From the NCBI GenBank assembly GCA_016287245.1, contig JAEEWG010000019.1, forward strand, positions 1-56,924: 56,924 bases of DNA. Reading direction: 5' to 3'. A model generated the notes under the pieces. That model did no database searches and had not been told where the DNA came from. It was given only the letters and a program-made list of their open reading frames with translations. Shown in pieces: positions 1 to 7,219 of the stretch. Position 1 is the first letter of the stretch, and every line of letters starts with the position of its first letter. Both the position numbers and the translations under genes were made by a program. This DNA comes from Clostridia bacterium. GTDB taxonomy: Bacteria; Bacillota; Clostridia; Saccharofermentanales; Saccharofermentanaceae.

Positions 1-1
1 A

Positions 2-275
2 TACAAGAACTACTGGTATGCGAATAATACCTATAGCGATGCCATTGTCATGCAGAAATGCTTGGATGAGAGCAAATGATTACTGTTTACGAGATGCAAT
101 GGAATAAAGAAGAGATCCCCGGATCAGACCATAAGAATTTAAAGATGTATTGATTGAACAGGAAAAAATACAGAACAGTGATGCAATTGTGTTTATATAT
201 CCTGTATTTTGGACGGAAGCACCCGCGAAGCTTGTGGGTTGGTTTGACCGGGTTTGGACAACAGTTCAGAATTAA
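2..275 (+). pseudogene. Decayed flavodoxin-like NAD(P)H oxidoreductase remnant
   Basis: Three short pieces in three different frames read as one broken gene. Bases 2-79 end in DAIVMQKCLDESK and a stop. Bases 76-153 read MITVYEMQWNKEEIPGSD. Bases 144-275 read DAIVFIYPVFWTEAPAKL followed by VGWFDRVW and a stop. The last piece is the typical FMN-proximal segment of the Flavodoxin_2 (quinone reductase) family, in which a YPVFW-like motif precedes PAKLKGWFDRV. The family is usually about 180-200 residues, so the C-terminal half is missing and at least two frameshifts are needed. The family match of the last piece is seen directly; joining all three is inference. The first piece could instead be the end of a separate gene entering from the left edge. 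Confidence 0.55.
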
Positions 276-317
276 CTAAGGTATCGATACGTAGTATGTG
301 TGTAACGTTCTCTATTG

Positions 318-347
318 TTGACATAAATCGCGAAATACGTTTATAAT
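318..347 (+). promoter_or_regulatory. Sigma-A-type promoter of the hipBA-type pair
   Basis: A TTGACA at 318-323 and a TATAAT at 342-347 are separated by 18 bases and lie 36 bases before the antitoxin start. Both boxes match the consensus exactly. HipB-type antitoxins usually repress their own promoter, but no convincing inverted-repeat operator was found here. Confidence 0.7.
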
Positions 348-382
348 AGAAAACACAAAAACGACGCAAGAGGGCGTATATT

Positions 383-703
383 ATGAAAAAAGCAGCGTAT
401 AATATTGTACCGGCAACAGAAGAAATATTAAAAATTTTGGGAGAGCAGATAAAGTTGGCAAGACTGCGCAGAGACTTGTCAGCGGAATTGGTTGCAGAGC
501 GTGCAGGAATCAGCAGGGCTTCTCTGTGGAAGGTGGAATCCGGTAATCCCGCTGTTGCTATGGGAATATATGCTGCTGTTTTACATGCCCTGAATAATAT
601 GGACAAGGATTTGCTACTTGTTGCCAAGGATGATGAATTCGGAAGACAGATGCAGGATTTAAGCCTTATGACAAGAAAGCGTGCTTCAAGGAGAAAGAAT
701 TAA
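383..703 (+). CDS. HipB-like XRE-family helix-turn-helix antitoxin
   Basis: A 106-residue cytoplasmic DNA-binding protein of the Cro/C1 (XRE) class. The helix-turn-helix spans about residues 18-70 and includes the typical segment LVAERAGISRASLWKVESG, followed by a conserved-looking helix in which NPAVAMGIYAAVLHAL sets up dimer contacts. The C-terminus is basic (RKRASRRKN). It sits directly before a HipA-type kinase and their stop and start codons share one base (TAATG), which indicates translational coupling. By analogy with the family it should bind and neutralise the kinase and repress the operon. It is preceded by a consensus promoter. A role as a simple regulator without toxin neutralisation cannot be excluded. 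Confidence 0.8.
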   Translation: MKKAAYNIVPATEEILKILGEQIKLARLRRDLSAELVAERAGISRASLWKVESGNPAVAMGIYAAVLHALNNMDKDLLLVAKDDEFGRQMQDLSLMTRKRASRRKN

Positions 704-1968
704 TGGCGGGAGTAGATAAAGCAATTCTTGTTTATGATGATTTTTCATCTGATGCACCGATCCTTATGGGAAAACTGTATGTTGGAGTAATAAAGGGTGG
801 GGAATCGTATTCGTTTGAATATGACAAGGAATGGCTTGTGAAGAATAAGCTATCGATTAATTTAGATCCGGAGCTTCGTCCTTTTGCCGGACGACAGTTT
901 CCTTCTGGCAAGAGTATATTTGGACTGTTCGCTGATTCATCTCCGGATAGATGGGGACGTGTTCTTATGAACAAGCGAGAGAGATTGCTTGCAGAAAAGG
1001 AAGGCCGTAAGCCAAGAAAACTGTTTGATAGTGATTATCTTCTTGGCGTGTATGACGAAACTCGAATGGGAGGAATACGCTTTAAACTTGAGTATGATGG
1101 AGCTTTTCTTTCAGATGATAGAGAAACAGCTGCGCCTCCATGGAGCTCACTTAGAACTCTGGAAGAAGCATCGAGAAATCTCGAAAAGAATGAAACGGGA
1201 ATCACAGAAAAGTGGCTTAACCAGTTAATCAGACCGGGGTCTTCACTTGGCGGTGCAAGACCGAAAGCAACTGTAGTTGATACCAAGGGAGATCTTTGGA
1301 TAGCAAAGTTTCCGTCAAAAAATGATGAGAATGATACCGGGGCATGGGAAATGGTTGTTCACGATCTGGCAATGCTTTGTGGACTGAATGTTCCCGAATC
1401 TAAACTTGAAATGTTTTCGAAGTATGGAAGTACTTATTTAGTAAAGAGATTTGATAGAGATAGGGAGCGGAGAATTCACTTTGCGTCTGCAATGACTCTG
1501 CTTGGAAAGTCAGATGGATCTTCTGCTGCAGACGGAACCAGCTATCTTGATATCGTAGGATTTATTAAGTCTTATGGTTCCGATCCCAAAAATGATTTGG
1601 TTGAACTATGGAAAAGAATAGTGTTCAGCATGGCAGTAACCAATACAGACGATCTTCTTAGAAATCATGCTTTTATTCTGTCTGAGAATGGATGGAAGCT
1701 ATCACCATTATACGATGTAAATCCGGTTCCTTATGGTGACGAGCTTTCGCTGTTGGTTGATGATGAAGATAATAGCATTTCGATTCCGCTTGCAATAAGT
1801 GTTGCCCCAAGATTTGGAATAACAGAAGCAAAAGCAAAAGAACTTGCTGAGGGGATTCAACAGGTGGTAAAGAATAACTGGGAACGTATAGCCAAAGGGT
1901 ATGGATTAACACGAGGGCAGATAGAAAATATGAGACCAGCGTTTATTGATTACAAAATGAATAACTAA
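703..1968 (+). CDS. HipA-family serine/threonine kinase toxin
   Basis: A 421-residue HipA-type protein kinase, full length for the family. The N-terminal HipA subdomain (about 1-110) contains FADSSPDRWGRVLMNKRE. The catalytic part begins at GGARPKATV, with the nucleotide-binding lysine in the WIAKFPS segment. The catalytic loop is TNTDDLLRNHAF, which keeps the Asp and Asn of the family pattern, and LSPLYDVNP provides the metal-binding Asp. All these motifs are intact, so the kinase looks active. Characterised family members phosphorylate glutamyl-tRNA synthetase or other tRNA synthetases; the target here is unknown. The start codon overlaps the antitoxin stop and is preceded by AAGGAG at 688-693. 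Confidence 0.85.
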   Translation: MAGVDKAILVYDDFSSDAPILMGKLYVGVIKGGESYSFEYDKEWLVKNKLSINLDPELRPFAGRQFPSGKSIFGLFADSSPDRWGRVLMNKRERLLAEKEGRKPRKLFDSDYLLGVYDETRMGGIRFKLEYDGAFLSDDRETAAPPWSSLRTLEEASRNLEKNETGITEKWLNQLIRPGSSLGGARPKATVVDTKGDLWIAKFPSKNDENDTGAWEMVVHDLAMLCGLNVPESKLEMFSKYGSTYLVKRFDRDRERRIHFASAMTLLGKSDGSSAADGTSYLDIVGFIKSYGSDPKNDLVELWKRIVFSMAVTNTDDLLRNHAFILSENGWKLSPLYDVNPVPYGDELSLLVDDEDNSISIPLAISVAPRFGITEAKAKELAEGIQQVVKNNWERIAKGYGLTRGQIENMRPAFIDYKMNN

Positions 1969-2023
1969 AGAATTGCCAAGAGGTGAATCTTCGAAAGGTG
2001 CTTAAATACAAGGTTTTTTGGAT

Positions 2024-2521
2024 ATGATTAAAGTGTTGTTTATATGTCACGGCAATATCTGCAGATCGCCGATGGGTGAGTTTATATTGAAAGATATGGT
2101 CGAGAAACTGGGTATTTCTGATCAGTTTCATATCGAGTCGCGTGCGACGAGTACGGAGGAGATATGGAATGGTGTCGGAAGCCCTGTATATCCGCCGGCG
2201 CGGGATGAGCTGAAAAGAAGAGGTATCGGGAAGACGCCTTTTACGGATTTTTCAAAAAAGCGGGCGCAACAACTGAAGTATTCCGAATACGATGAGTATG
2301 ATTTTCTGATCGGCATGGACTCGATGAATATGCGAAATATCGAGAGAATGACAGGCCACCAAAGAGGCGATGGGAAGATATTTAAGCTTTTAGAGTTCTG
2401 CGGATCGGATAAAGATGTCAGCGATCCCTGGTATACCGGGCGCTTTTCGGAAGTCTTTGATGAATGTGTTCAGGGTTGTGAAGGTTTACTAAATTACCTT
2501 CGAAACGAAAGGATACTTTAG
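2024..2521 (+). CDS. Low-molecular-weight protein-tyrosine phosphatase
   Basis: A 165-residue cytoplasmic phosphatase. The N-terminal P-loop reads VLFICHGNICRSPMGE, which is the CX5R(S/T) signature with catalytic Cys and Arg. The general-acid loop is seen near the C-terminus as DVSDPWYTG, where the family has a DPxY. Length is normal for the family. Such enzymes dephosphorylate tyrosine kinases of exopolysaccharide systems, or arginine phosphate (YwlE type); the sequence does not tell which. The start is ATG at 2024 with AAGG at 2010-2013; a TTG two codons upstream (2018) is the alternative. No dedicated kinase is adjacent, so the partner is unknown. Confidence 0.88.
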   Translation: MIKVLFICHGNICRSPMGEFILKDMVEKLGISDQFHIESRATSTEEIWNGVGSPVYPPARDELKRRGIGKTPFTDFSKKRAQQLKYSEYDEYDFLIGMDSMNMRNIERMTGHQRGDGKIFKLLEFCGSDKDVSDPWYTGRFSEVFDECVQGCEGLLNYLRNERIL

Positions 2522-2640
2522 TGATATAACTGGGCAAAATCGTTATACATGTTTCTTCGGGGTTCACTTATAATGCTTAGGCGTAGAAATCTCCGTGTAT
2601 TTGAAGACGGGGATCGAGGATAAAGGATCCATGTGAAGAA

Positions 2641-3999
2641 ATGGCAAATAAGAATGTAACTGACATGACGGTGGGAAATCCTGCCCGACATATCCTGAAA
2701 TTCACATTGCCGCTTCTGATCGGCAATCTTTTCCAGCAGCTTTATAACATGGTCGACTCGATCGTGGTCGGACGCTACGTAAGTGCGCATGCCCTGGCGG
2801 CTGTTGGCGCATGCGGTTCGCTGAATTTTCTGTTCTTTTCCTTAAGCTCGGGACTTGCTGTCGGTATTGGAATCATCGCGTCGCAGTATTTCGGTGCGAA
2901 CGATGAGCAGCAGCTCAAAAAGACCATCGCTAACTCAATCTATGTTCTGTCGTCGGCGGCACTTGTCGTGACACTGATCGGTGTTCTTTTCGCCGGACCG
3001 ATCCTAAAGCTCCTTCAGACGCCGGATGAGTATATCGCCGATTCTATTTCGTATTTTCGTGTGACCTGCCTCGGTATCCTGGGTATCGCGATCTATAACG
3101 GCGTAGCCGCACTTCTTCGGGCTGTCGGTGACAGTAAGACACCGCTTTATTTCCTGATCCTCAGCAGCATCATCAATGTATCTCTCGACCTTGTATTCGT
3201 CATCTGTTTTGAGCTCGGGGTGGTCGGCGTTGCACTGGCGACGATCATCGCCCAGGCTGTCGCTGCGATCGTATCGATCATCTACGCGTACCATAAAGTC
3301 AGTTATTTCCGCCTTCGCAAAAAGGACCTCCGTCCGGATTATTCGATGATCCGCGACTCGTTCCGTTTAGGCGCGCCGGTTGCGATTCAGAACTCCATGA
3401 TCGCGGTTTCCTGTATCGCGCTTCAGGCTGTTGTCAACGGATTCGGACCGGATGTGGCCTCGGCCTATACGATCACCGGACGTATCGAACAGCTTGTCCA
3501 GCAGCCTTACGGTTCTCTCGGTATGGCGCTGACCTCCTACTCCGGTCAGAATATCGGAGCGAAGAAGAAGGAGCGAGTGATCGAAGGCTTTCGAAAAGCT
3601 ACGCTCATCGTTCTTGTTTTCTCCCTGATCATGCTCCCGCTGTTCTTTTTCCTCGGAAAATATATCTGCGGCATCTTCGTAAAAGAAGAAGCGGCCGGTG
3701 TCATATCGCTTGGCGCCAGTGCGCTTCGTATCACGAGTCCATTCTACTTCGCCCTCGGTATGATCTATGTTCCGAGAGCGGTCCTTAACGGCTGCGGCGA
3801 CACGGGTTTTGCCATGATCAACGGCCTGACCGAAGTCGTCTGCCGTATCCTCTTTTCGAACATCTTAACGCGCATTCCGATCCTCGGGTACTGGGGGATA
3901 TGGATCACGACAGGGCTTACCTGGGGCGTGACCGCGCTTGTCTGCGTGATGCGCTATAAAGGCGGAAAGTGGCAGTATAAGTCTCTCGAACGCGCTTAG
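2641..3999 (+). CDS. MATE-family multidrug/Na+ (H+) antiporter
   Basis: A 452-residue polytopic membrane exporter. The N-terminus has the family pattern: a short cytoplasmic lead, then ILKFTLPLLIGNLFQQLYNM and the downstream DSIVVGRYV segment. The sequence continues as about 12 hydrophobic helices in two homologous halves, the second starting near SFRLGAPVAIQNSM. MATE proteins export cationic drugs or metabolites by exchange with Na+ or H+; the substrate cannot be read from sequence. The C-terminus ends a few residues after the last helix (KGGKWQYKSLERA). The following citrate synthase has its own leader, so co-transcription is uncertain. Confidence 0.9.
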   Translation: MANKNVTDMTVGNPARHILKFTLPLLIGNLFQQLYNMVDSIVVGRYVSAHALAAVGACGSLNFLFFSLSSGLAVGIGIIASQYFGANDEQQLKKTIANSIYVLSSAALVVTLIGVLFAGPILKLLQTPDEYIADSISYFRVTCLGILGIAIYNGVAALLRAVGDSKTPLYFLILSSIINVSLDLVFVICFELGVVGVALATIIAQAVAAIVSIIYAYHKVSYFRLRKKDLRPDYSMIRDSFRLGAPVAIQNSMIAVSCIALQAVVNGFGPDVASAYTITGRIEQLVQQPYGSLGMALTSYSGQNIGAKKKERVIEGFRKATLIVLVFSLIMLPLFFFLGKYICGIFVKEEAAGVISLGASALRITSPFYFALGMIYVPRAVLNGCGDTGFAMINGLTEVVCRILFSNILTRIPILGYWGIWITTGLTWGVTALVCVMRYKGGKWQYKSLERA

Positions 4000-4082
4000 T
4001 GACGCATCTCTCATTTTGGGAAAACGAACTTTTGTGTTATAATAATACAACTGACTTTTTTCAAGGATGGGAGGAAATAAAC

Positions 4083-5417
4083 ATGGATGTTGATAAGATT
4101 GCGAAATATTCTTCGAACCTGCAGCCGCTCCTCGTTAAGAACGACACGATCGAAGATGCGCTGTTCGAAAAGTACGGCGTTAACCGCGGCCTGCGCGATA
4201 TCAATGGAAAAGGCGTATTGACCGGACTTACCAGAATATCGAAGATTGTTTCCTTTACTTCCGGACCCGACGGAAAGCAGGTGCCCTGCCCGGGTGAGCT
4301 TTGGTATCGTGGGTATAACATCAAGACATTGATCAGAGAACTGGGTGCGCAGGAGTTCGGTTTTGAAAAGACCGCTTATCTTCTGCTTTTCGGCGAAAAG
4401 CCGACGGAAAGCCAGCTCATCGATTTCCAGGAGATCCTGGACGAGTGCAGATGCCTTCCGACAAACTTCACCCGTGACGTCATCATGAAAGCACCAAGTA
4501 AAGACATCATGAATTCGATCACCAGAAGCGTTCTGACACTTGCTTCCTACGACGATGATTCGACTTCGTCGGATATTGCGGTCAGCACGAGACAGTGTAT
4601 CCAGCTGATTGCGCAGTATCCTATGCTCTCGGTGTACAGTTTCCATGCGTATAACCACTATGACAACGACGAGAGCATGTATATCCATCGTCCGAGAAAG
4701 GGAAGATCCACTGCGGAAAACTTCCTTGCTATGCTGCGTCCGGATCAGAAGTATACGGCACTTGAGGCGAAAGTCTTAGATGTCGCGCTGATGCTGCATA
4801 TGGAGCACGGCGGCGGAAACAACAGCACCTTTACGACGCGCGTCGTTACCTCTTCGGGTTCCGATACGTATTCGGCCATGGCGGCGGCGATGTCATCTCT
4901 AAAGGGCCCGAAGCACGGCGGTGCCAATATCAAGGTCGTCCAGATGATGGAAGACATCAAGGAGAACGTCGTAAACTGGGAAGACCGTGAAGCCATCAAG
5001 GCATATCTCATGAAGATCTTAAGAAAGGAAGCTTTCGATAGAAGCGGCCTGATCTATGGCATGGGACATGCGGTCTATTCCATGAGCGATCCGCGTGAGG
5101 AAGTACTGGATGCGTTCGTTGAAAGACTTGCCAAAGAGAAGGGCATGGAGAGAGACTACATCCTCTATAAGAACGTTGAGGAGCTCGCACCGGAGGCGAT
5201 CGCCGAGACCAGAAGGATCTTCAAGGGCGTAAGTCCGAATGTCGATTTCTACAGCGGTCTCGTTTATAAGATCCTGAATATCCCGCCGGAGCTCTACACG
5301 CCTCTGTTCGCGACCGCCCGCATCGTCGGCTGGAGTGCACACCGCATCGAGGAACTCATCGGCATGAACAAGATCATCCGTCCGGCGTATAAGAGCGTCA
5401 TGAAAGAGATCGAGTGA
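4083..5417 (+). CDS. gltA: Citrate synthase
   Basis: A 444-residue citrate synthase that condenses oxaloacetate and acetyl-CoA to citrate. Family motifs are in order: LLLFGEKPT in the N-terminal domain, then the active-site histidine region MEHGGGNNSTFTTRVV, the GPKHGGAN segment, a second catalytic histidine in YGMGHAVYSMSDPR, and the catalytic Asp in SPNVDFYSGLVY. The start is ATG at 4083 after GGGAGG, rather than the in-frame start at 3999, which would add 28 residues of untypical sequence and overlap the MATE stop. A TATAAT lies at 4038-4043 with only a weak -35. In anaerobes this enzyme usually feeds glutamate synthesis; no other TCA-cycle gene is adjacent. Confidence 0.92.
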   Translation: MDVDKIAKYSSNLQPLLVKNDTIEDALFEKYGVNRGLRDINGKGVLTGLTRISKIVSFTSGPDGKQVPCPGELWYRGYNIKTLIRELGAQEFGFEKTAYLLLFGEKPTESQLIDFQEILDECRCLPTNFTRDVIMKAPSKDIMNSITRSVLTLASYDDDSTSSDIAVSTRQCIQLIAQYPMLSVYSFHAYNHYDNDESMYIHRPRKGRSTAENFLAMLRPDQKYTALEAKVLDVALMLHMEHGGGNNSTFTTRVVTSSGSDTYSAMAAAMSSLKGPKHGGANIKVVQMMEDIKENVVNWEDREAIKAYLMKILRKEAFDRSGLIYGMGHAVYSMSDPREEVLDAFVERLAKEKGMERDYILYKNVEELAPEAIAETRRIFKGVSPNVDFYSGLVYKILNIPPELYTPLFATARIVGWSAHRIEELIGMNKIIRPAYKSVMKEIE

Positions 5418-5418
5418 G

Positions 5419-5430
5419 CGGATCTTTTCG
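5419..5430 (+). repeat. Post-stop element CGGATCTTTTCG, copy 1
   Basis: First of four copies in the window (others at 7086, 43656 and 49660). Each begins within seven bases of a stop codon. Here it is followed by AAAAAGAATC, which can pair loosely with GATCTTTT. The function is unknown. Confidence 0.5.
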
Positions 5431-5458
5431 CATCAAAAAGAATCGGAAAACAGCAGAA

Positions 5459-5491
5459 AACAGCCTCCTGAATTGAAAACGGGAGGCTGTT
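5459..5491 (+). terminator. Hairpin with an embedded promoter after gltA
   Basis: Arms AACAGCCTCC (5459-5468) and GGAGGCTGTT (5482-5491) form a perfect 10-base-pair stem. The loop holds a TTGAAA that is also the -35 box of the next gene's promoter. The T-tract is poor, so termination may be partial. The same arrangement, with a different stem sequence, occurs at 7124-7160. Confidence 0.6.
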
Positions 5492-5501
5492 CTGTTATAT
5501 T
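5473..5501 (+). promoter_or_regulatory. Promoter inside the hairpin, surface protein 1
   Basis: TTGAAA at 5473-5478 and TATATT at 5496-5501 with a 17-base spacer, 35 bases before the start codon. The -35 lies in the loop of the terminator-like hairpin and the 3' stem arm fills the spacer. Confidence 0.6.
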
Positions 5502-5536
5502 GACATTGGATCTGTTGGGGAGAAGGGGGATAATGT

Positions 5537-7084
5537 ATGAAAGTTTCGCGAAGAAATCGATTGTTCGCTATACTGCTGAGTCTGGCACTCTTTTTCTCTG
5601 TATTTCTGATTCCCAATTGCTTTTCAACGACGGTTTTTGCTGCTGGAAAAGTGAAGATCAATTCTGTGACCCAGGGGGAATACGACGATTACACTGTTAG
5701 TTTTTCTTTGTCTGGATACAAAAAAGACGAAGTGGTTACAGTAGAGTTCCTTTTCGATTCGTCTGACATTGTAATTTCGTATGATAAATCTCAAGGCATA
5801 GAGTTGTTGACTCCTAAACAGACGGATCAAATGATGTGCAAGTTCAAAGTCACAGGGGGAAAGGAAGGCCCAAATAAAACTTTCTCTTTTTCTTTTTCAA
5901 CAATGTCAGACAATGGTATTCAAATCGGCGAGATAACCGTAGAAAAGAAGAAACCGGATGATCCCGGTGGACCTGGTGGACCTGGTGGACCGGGTGGTCC
6001 CGGTCCTGGTCCTGGCGGTCCGGGTGAGAAGACTAAGACTCCGACTCCTACGAATACATCGACGCCGACTCCGACGCCGACAAAGTCTGTGTCCAAGACA
6101 CCGACGCCAACTCCTACGAAGGCGCCTACCAAAACTCCAACAAAGACACCGACTAAGACGCCTACAAAGACTCCAACTAAGACACCGACTAAGACACCTA
6201 CTAAGGTGCCGACAAATACTCCTACAAAGACTCCGACGAAGGTGCCTACAAAAGCTCCTACGAATGCGCCCACAAAGGCGCCGACGAATGCCCCGACAGA
6301 GACACCTGTACCGGGCGGCGCGGTTGCTACGTCAGTAAGTCCGGTCCCGGAAACTTCGGGAACACCGTCACCGACAGTTCCGCCGGAATCCACGACGGCT
6401 GCATCTGAAAGTAAGCAGGATGCGACGTCGGAAACGAAAACGGATGGAACTTCGGAGACACTTGAGGCCACGATTCCTGAGGATTCTTCGGAAACGGAAG
6501 TGCCTTCCGAAGGAGATGTAACGGAGCCAGTTTCTTCCGGCGATGATTCGGGTTCCGATGTACCGCCGGTGATCGCACCCGGAATCGTGGATGATACGGG
6601 AAATACTGATCCGTCAGAGGAAGCCTCGGGAGACCCTGTTGCCACTACGACAGCAGCAGGCGCGGGAACCGTGGCGAAAAAAGAATCCCCGGATGCCGAT
6701 TATTCTTCCTGGATCTGGCTTTTGATCCTCGCGATCGTCGTCATCGCGGCGTACTTAAGATACAGCCACCTGGCGAAGAAAGAGATGCCGTTTACGGAGA
6801 TCATGAAGAACATGATCCCCATCATGCCTTTCGTGAACTGGTGTAAGAACTTAAAGATTATCGATACGGTCAAGGAGAAGTTCAAAAAGCCGAAAGAAGA
6901 GGAGATCCCGGAGGAGCTTCAGCCGAAGGTCGTCAACGGATATCTTCAGAAGCCCGTGACCGGTGTGGCCAGTGCACAGGCACTTCGACCGATCCGGTCG
7001 AACACATCCCCGGAGCGTTTTACGCAACCGAAACACGGAAATGATACCCATAAGATCCAGGGGCTCGATGAACCGTCGAAGTGA
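5537..7084 (+). CDS. Membrane-anchored Thr/Pro-rich surface protein, paralogue 1
   Basis: A 515-residue protein of unknown function. It has a signal peptide (residues 1-36, RRNRLFAILLSLALFFSVFL), then a beta-rich extracellular domain of about 100 residues (KVKINSVTQGEYDDYTVSFS onward). A Gly/Pro collagen-like stretch follows, and then a long TPTKTPTK spacer of roughly 100 residues and an acidic Ser/Thr/Glu linker. A single transmembrane helix (SSWIWLLILAIVVIAAYLRY) leads to a cytoplasmic tail of about 115 residues. There is no LPXTG motif. Its C-terminal tail (GYLQKPVTGVASAQALRP and after) is almost identical in the next gene, although the extracellular domains have diverged. A long stalked surface protein with a conserved inner contact is the simplest reading; ligand and partner are unknown. 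Confidence 0.75.
   Translation: MKVSRRNRLFAILLSLALFFSVFLIPNCFSTTVFAAGKVKINSVTQGEYDDYTVSFSLSGYKKDEVVTVEFLFDSSDIVISYDKSQGIELLTPKQTDQMMCKFKVTGGKEGPNKTFSFSFSTMSDNGIQIGEITVEKKKPDDPGGPGGPGGPGGPGPGPGGPGEKTKTPTPTNTSTPTPTPTKSVSKTPTPTPTKAPTKTPTKTPTKTPTKTPTKTPTKTPTKVPTNTPTKTPTKVPTKAPTNAPTKAPTNAPTETPVPGGAVATSVSPVPETSGTPSPTVPPESTTAASESKQDATSETKTDGTSETLEATIPEDSSETEVPSEGDVTEPVSSGDDSGSDVPPVIAPGIVDDTGNTDPSEEASGDPVATTTAAGAGTVAKKESPDADYSSWIWLLILAIVVIAAYLRYSHLAKKEMPFTEIMKNMIPIMPFVNWCKNLKIIDTVKEKFKKPKEEEIPEELQPKVVNGYLQKPVTGVASAQALRPIRSNTSPERFTQPKHGNDTHKIQGLDEPSK
5966..6305 (+). repeat. Low-complexity Gly/Pro and Thr/Pro coding repeats
   Basis: Short degenerate repeats inside the surface protein gene: first GGPGGP codons (about 5966-6026), then 12- to 18-base units coding for TPTK and APTN (about 6040-6305). 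Such tracts can change length by slippage. They also create a long empty reading frame on the minus strand that is not a gene. Confidence 0.75.
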
Positions 7085-7085
7085 A

Positions 7086-7097
7086 CGGATCTTTTCG
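7086..7097 (+). repeat. Post-stop element CGGATCTTTTCG, copy 2
   Basis: Second copy, one base after the stop of surface protein 1. It lies exactly 54 bases before the TTGAAA of the following promoter, the same distance as for copy 1, so the whole leader was probably duplicated with the gene. Confidence 0.5.
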
Positions 7098-7123
7098 AGA
7101 AGAAAAACTTGAAAAAGCAGGAA

Positions 7124-7160
7124 AAAAGGACCGAATGAATTGAAATCGCCCGGTCCTTTT
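7124..7160 (+). terminator. Hairpin with an embedded promoter between the two surface genes
   Basis: Arms AAAAGGACCG (7124-7133) and CGGTCCTTTT (7151-7160) pair perfectly. The loop holds TTGAAA, the -35 of the next promoter. The stem sequence differs completely from that at 5459-5491, yet pairing is kept. Confidence 0.65.
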
Positions 7161-7168
7161 GATATTAT
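7140..7168 (+). promoter_or_regulatory. Promoter inside the hairpin, surface protein 2
   Basis: TTGAAA at 7140-7145 and TATTAT at 7163-7168, spacer 17 bases. Geometry matches the promoter of the upstream paralogue base for base. Confidence 0.6.
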
Positions 7169-7219
7169 CGACGTGGGTAATAGGGTAACGTTTGAAAAAA
7201 CGTTCGGAGGTAAATGGAT

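Noticed and set aside
6040..6305. Regular short repeats considered as a CRISPR array
   Set aside because: Units are 12-18 bases, in frame, code for TPTK and have no unique spacers.
5920..6645. Long minus-strand reading frame rich in Gly and Val opposite surface protein 1
   Set aside because: It mirrors the low-complexity Thr/Pro repeats of the real gene, has no ribosome site and no recognisable domain.
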